Source: Actinomycetes bacterium (GTDB lineage: Bacteria > Actinomycetota > Actinomycetes > Actinomycetales > Demequinaceae). From it: 8,800 nucleotides of DNA. Below are positions 6,424 to 8,800 of this stretch, piece after piece. Where the stretch lies: assembly GCA_023432235.1 (NCBI GenBank), contig JAEYUX010000163.1, positions 1 to 8,800 of the forward strand, in the 5' to 3' direction. The number at the start of each line of letters is the position of its first letter. Position 1 is the first letter of the stretch. The position numbers and the translations under genes are program-made. The notes under the pieces are model-generated. The model saw only the letters and a program-made list of their open reading frames with translations, did not search any database and was not told the DNA's origin.

Positions 6424-7788
6424 GAGATCGAGGCCCTGTTGCTCAATGCCCGTGACGTAGCGGCGGATATTCACCTGCAGCGCGACGAGGTTGGCGGTGC
6501 TGAGGGCCATCACCAGAACCGTGGTCTGCAGACGCCCGAAGCCTCTGAGCCGCGCACCCGACTCAGTGACAAGCACAAAGCACAACAGCGCGATGAGCGG
6601 AAGCAAATAGCGCGGCTGCACGCTCTCGCCAACGGTGTCACCACCCTTGGTCAGCACGTACACCGGCACCAGCACGAGCACCGTCAGCACCCCACCGAGC
6701 GCGATCACTTTACGCACAGACGCTCCGAGCAGGCCGGTGAAGCCAATGGCGACAAAAGTGCCCGCTGCACCCCACAAGACCACAGCTGGCATCATCGTGT
6801 CGAGCCAGCCAAGGCCCCATGATCCCCACACTCCCGTCCACAAGAACGGGATCATCAAGAGGTTGTACGCCGCCAGCCCCAGTGCAGTCGGCGGCGCCTC
6901 CGCATCGCCCACTGCCTCGAGATCACTTCCTCCGCCACTGAAACCAGTCGCTCCTACCCCGGCCTGGCCCGCCATCGACAAGAAGACGACAGCAATGACG
7001 AGGCCCGCCGCGGGCAGCGCGGCCCTGAAGAGCCACGGCTTCGTTCGCGCAAACGTGAGAATGAGTGCCGCGACAGAGGCGCCTGCCACATACACGGCCG
7101 CATCCCCGCGCGAGCCTGCCGCCATCAGCACGCCGAGCACATACAGAGCTCCGAGCGCCCAGCGTCGGCGCCCCTCTTGCTCCATCCAACCGAGCAGCGC
7201 GACAAAGGCCGTCCCCACCCCAGTGATCGCCCACCCACTTGGGTTGTTTGAAGGAATGAGGAACATTCCGAGCGGGACGAGAGCGATCGTCCAACCGAGA
7301 ATCACCGTGCGGCGGCGGGACGGAGTCGATAGCACGGCGAGCGCCGTCGCCAACCCCACGAACAGCACCGCATTGACAATCCGCATGACAAGCGCGCTGA
7401 ACTGGACGTCATCGCCAGCAAACACACGCTGGACGCCGTAGTACACGGGTGGGTATTCGCCGTAGAAGTTGCCGCGTTTGGTCTCGTAGGTGCTGGACGC
7501 CCAGCCGGACCAGACTCCATCTTGGCAACCGGCGCTCTCTTCCGGATCCTGCGCGAAGCAGATGACCTCGCGAAAACCTTCCGCGACCACGCGAAGCTCC
7601 GGTTTGGAACCCTGCTCGCAGTATTCGCTGCCCCCATCGGCGCACCAAATACTGACGAGGTGATAATCGTCGTCGGGACTCGCCCCAACCGGCGAGGCGA
7701 ACGCCCATGAGACGAGTGCCACAAAGGCCAGTACCGGCAACAGAATCCATCGCCACCGTGCAGTGAACCAGTGGAACGTGGTCGTCAT
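6262..7788 (-). CDS. DUF2142-like polytopic membrane protein, paralogue of the 4804-6399 gene (508 aa)
   Basis: This is a second member of the same membrane family, presumably with a related role in extracytoplasmic glycan assembly. The first helix (about 13-31) is followed by an outer loop with GASPDDDYH (35-43) and four cysteines (C49, C57, C77, C88) in the same order as in the paralogue. About 12 more helices follow. Shared stretches include SNNP (180-183), GSWGLGWL (322-329), VQPRYLLPL (390-398), RRYVTG (442-447) and WWWSGAVLGP (461-470). I chose the ATG at 7788 over an upstream TTG at 7845. The ATG gives an N-terminus that aligns with the paralogue, sits 5 nt after GGGGA, and avoids a 19-residue Arg/Pro-rich extension. 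It is convergent with, and overlaps, the upstream paralogue, and it is divergent from the dehydrogenase gene. The minus-strand placement means it has its own promoter, which I could not identify confidently. Substrate is unknown. Confidence 0.85.
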   Translation of the reverse strand: MTTTFHWFTARWRWILLPVLAFVALVSWAFASPVGASPDDDYHLVSIWCADGGSEYCEQGSKPELRVVAEGFREVICFAQDPEESAGCQDGVWSGWASSTYETKRGNFYGEYPPVYYGVQRVFAGDDVQFSALVMRIVNAVLFVGLATALAVLSTPSRRRTVILGWTIALVPLGMFLIPSNNPSGWAITGVGTAFVALLGWMEQEGRRRWALGALYVLGVLMAAGSRGDAAVYVAGASVAALILTFARTKPWLFRAALPAAGLVIAVVFLSMAGQAGVGATGFSGGGSDLEAVGDAEAPPTALGLAAYNLLMIPFLWTGVWGSWGLGWLDTMMPAVVLWGAAGTFVAIGFTGLLGASVRKVIALGGVLTVLVLVPVYVLTKGGDTVGESVQPRYLLPLIALLCFVLVTESGARLRGFGRLQTTVLVMALSTANLVALQVNIRRYVTGIEQQGLDLDAGREWWWSGAVLGPNAVWLIGSLAFAGALALVWPFLREGVEAQPRDTEHAHA

Positions 7789-7793
7789 GATGA

Positions 7794-7798
7794 TCCCC
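7794..7798 (-). promoter_or_regulatory. Probable ribosome-binding site for the minus-strand membrane protein
   Basis: GGGGA on the minus strand ends 5 nt before the ATG at 7788-7786. It is a modest Shine-Dalgarno match, but it favours this start over the TTG at 7845-7843. Confidence 0.5.
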
Positions 7799-7899
7799 GG
7801 TTGGATTCTGGCCCGCGGCCTCCGCGCCGGGGCTGCCTGGTGCAACGTCGCGAGCCTACCTCAGGCCTTCGGTCGCGCCGCCACCTCCTCCTCGCACCA

Positions 7900-7905
7900 T
7901 AGAAT
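7900..7905 (+). promoter_or_regulatory. Candidate -10 element for leaderless expression of the nucleotide-sugar dehydrogenase
   Basis: TAGAAT matches the -10 consensus TATAAT at 5 of 6 positions and ends 6 nt before the ATG at 7912, so transcription would begin at or next to the start codon. No Shine-Dalgarno sequence precedes the ATG, which fits leaderless translation, common in actinobacteria. No good -35 hexamer is visible at 16-19 nt spacing, so the call is tentative. Confidence 0.4.
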
Positions 7906-7911
7906 CGAGCC

Positions 7912-8800
7912 ATGAAGATTGCCGTCATCGCCCTCGGAAAGATTGGACTCCCGCTTGCGGTGCAGTTCGCCAACAAGGGACACGAGGTGGTGGGCGTTGA
8001 CGTCAACCAGACCGTGGTGGACCTGGTGAACGCCGCTCAGGAGCCGTTCCCGGGCGAGGCACACCTCCAGGAGCACCTCAGCACGCTTGTGCCCGCGGGC
8101 AAGTTGCGTGCGACAACGGACTATGCCGACGCCGTCCCTGGCGCCGACGCGGTGGTCTTGGTTGTCCCGTTGTTCGTTGACGATGAGGCCCGCCCCGACT
8201 TCGGTTGGATGGACGCTGCCACCGAGTCGCTCGGTAAGCACCTCACCAAGGGCACGCTTGTCTCTTACGAGACGACGCTGCCCGTCGGCACCACCCGTAC
8301 CCGCTGGAAGCCTCTTCTCGAGAAGATCTCGGGCCTGACCGAAGGTGAGGACTTCCACTTGGTGTTCTCCCCTGAGCGTGTGCTGACGGGCCGCGTCTTC
8401 GAGGACCTTCGCAAATACCCCAAACTCGTCGGCGGCCTTTCCGACGCGGGCGCTGCTCGCGCGATTGACTTCTACAACGCCGTGCTCGACTTCGACGAGC
8501 GCCCCGACCTCAAGCGCGCCAATGGAGTGTGGGACCTCGGTTCCGCGGAGGCCGCCGAGCTCGCGAAGCTCGCCGAGACCACGTACCGCGATGTCAACAT
8601 CGGCCTCGCCAACCAGTTCGCTCGCTTCGCTGCAGAAAACGGCATCGACGTCTATCAGGTGATCGAGGCTTCAAACTCGCAGCCCTACAGCCACATCCAC
8701 CAGCCTGGCATCGCGGTGGGCGGTCACTGCATTCCGGTGTACCCCCGCCTCTACCTGTGGAACGACCCGGCAGCCACCGTGGTGGCCGCAGCGCGCGCCG
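7912..8800 (+). CDS. Nucleotide-sugar dehydrogenase, UDP-glucose / UDP-N-acetylmannosamine dehydrogenase family (N-terminal 296 residues, 3' end outside window)
   Basis: The reading frame is open from ATG 7912 to the window end. Family members oxidise C6 of a UDP- or GDP-sugar twice with NAD+ to give a uronic acid. Visible features are the N-terminal Rossmann fold KIAVIALGKIGLPLA (2-16), VVGVDVN (26-32), VVLVVPLFVDD (81-91), TLPVGTT (122-128), SPERV (153-157), the central-helix segment AKLAETTYRDVNI (218-230; Lys219, Asn229 and Asp227 at expected active-site positions), and the catalytic Cys273 in VGGHCIPVYP (269-278). The GGHC form resembles the WecC/WbpA (UDP-N-acetylhexosamine) branch more than the UDP-glucose branch, whose motif is GGSCFPKD. 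The first Gly of the GxGxxG loop is Ala7. The usual length is about 400-440 aa, so roughly two thirds is present. In this locus it would supply a uronic-acid donor, possibly the precursor modified by the amidotransferase. Exact substrate is uncertain. Confidence 0.92.
   Translation, partial: MKIAVIALGKIGLPLAVQFANKGHEVVGVDVNQTVVDLVNAAQEPFPGEAHLQEHLSTLVPAGKLRATTDYADAVPGADAVVLVVPLFVDDEARPDFGWMDAATESLGKHLTKGTLVSYETTLPVGTTRTRWKPLLEKISGLTEGEDFHLVFSPERVLTGRVFEDLRKYPKLVGGLSDAGAARAIDFYNAVLDFDERPDLKRANGVWDLGSAEAAELAKLAETTYRDVNIGLANQFARFAAENGIDVYQVIEASNSQPYSHIHQPGIAVGGHCIPVYPRLYLWNDPAATVVAAARA

Noticed and set aside
6635..7441. 268-codon open frame on the plus strand, rich in Pro, Ser, Thr and Ala
   Set aside because: It is antisense to the minus-strand membrane protein, whose motifs match its paralogue. 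The composition is what the reverse complement of hydrophobic GC-rich codons gives.
7811..7833. GC-rich bulged hairpin in the leader of the minus-strand membrane protein
   Set aside because: The stem needs a 4-nt bulge and a very small loop. Such pairings are common by chance in this base composition, and no U-tract or riboswitch-like feature accompanies it.
7789..7845. Upstream TTG start for the minus-strand membrane protein, adding 19 residues
   Set aside because: The extension is Arg/Pro-rich, has no match in the paralogue, and the downstream ATG has a plausible Shine-Dalgarno sequence.
7853..7858. TAGGCT on the minus strand as a -10 element for the minus-strand membrane protein
   Set aside because: It fits only the loose TANNNT pattern and no suitable -35 element is found, so it is too weak to list.
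7861..8358. 165-codon open frame on the minus strand
   Set aside because: It is antisense to the nucleotide-sugar dehydrogenase, which has full family motifs; no own motif or ribosome-binding site is seen.

Overview
The window looks like a piece of a surface-polysaccharide or glycoconjugate locus from a high-GC Gram-positive bacterium. I infer an actinobacterium, perhaps Micrococcales-like. The grounds are the high GC content with G/C-rich third codon positions, a GTG start, ATGA-type gene overlaps, a possible leaderless promoter, and two DUF2142-type membrane proteins, a family common in actinobacterial glycan loci. No phylogenetic marker is present, so the taxon is only a guess. Every annotated product is recognised from sequence motifs read by eye, without a database search.

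Layout. Positions 1-4770 hold a plus-strand block: the C-terminal half of an ABC exporter ATPase domain (cut by the window edge), two GT-B glycosyltransferases joined to it and to each other by 4-nt ATGA overlaps, and then, after a 116-nt gap, a 605-residue protein. This protein fuses a class II glutamine amidotransferase domain to an N-acetyl-sugar amidotransferase (WbpG/PseA/WbuX-like) ATP-pyrophosphatase domain. A polytopic DUF2142-like membrane protein follows 33 nt later (4804-6399). A clear paralogue of that protein lies on the minus strand (7788-6262) and meets it tail to tail, with the last 46 codons of each gene overlapping in antisense. Across a 123-nt divergent intergenic region, a nucleotide-sugar dehydrogenase starts at 7912 and runs off the right edge.

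How the parts may work together (inference). The dehydrogenase would oxidise a UDP-sugar to a uronic acid. The amidotransferase fusion would add glutamine-derived nitrogen to a sugar, giving an acetamidino or possibly a uronamide group. The two cytoplasmic glycosyltransferases would build a lipid-linked oligosaccharide, the ABC exporter would flip or export it, and the two membrane proteins, with a GT-C-like architecture, would act on the outer face of the membrane.

The most noteworthy items are the amidotransferase fusion, which appears to replace the separate HisH-type glutaminase used with WbpG/PseA enzymes, and the overlapping inverted pair of membrane-protein paralogues. I saw no RNA genes, CRISPR arrays, mobile elements or convincing rho-independent terminators. 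There is no gene-free stretch longer than 123 nt.
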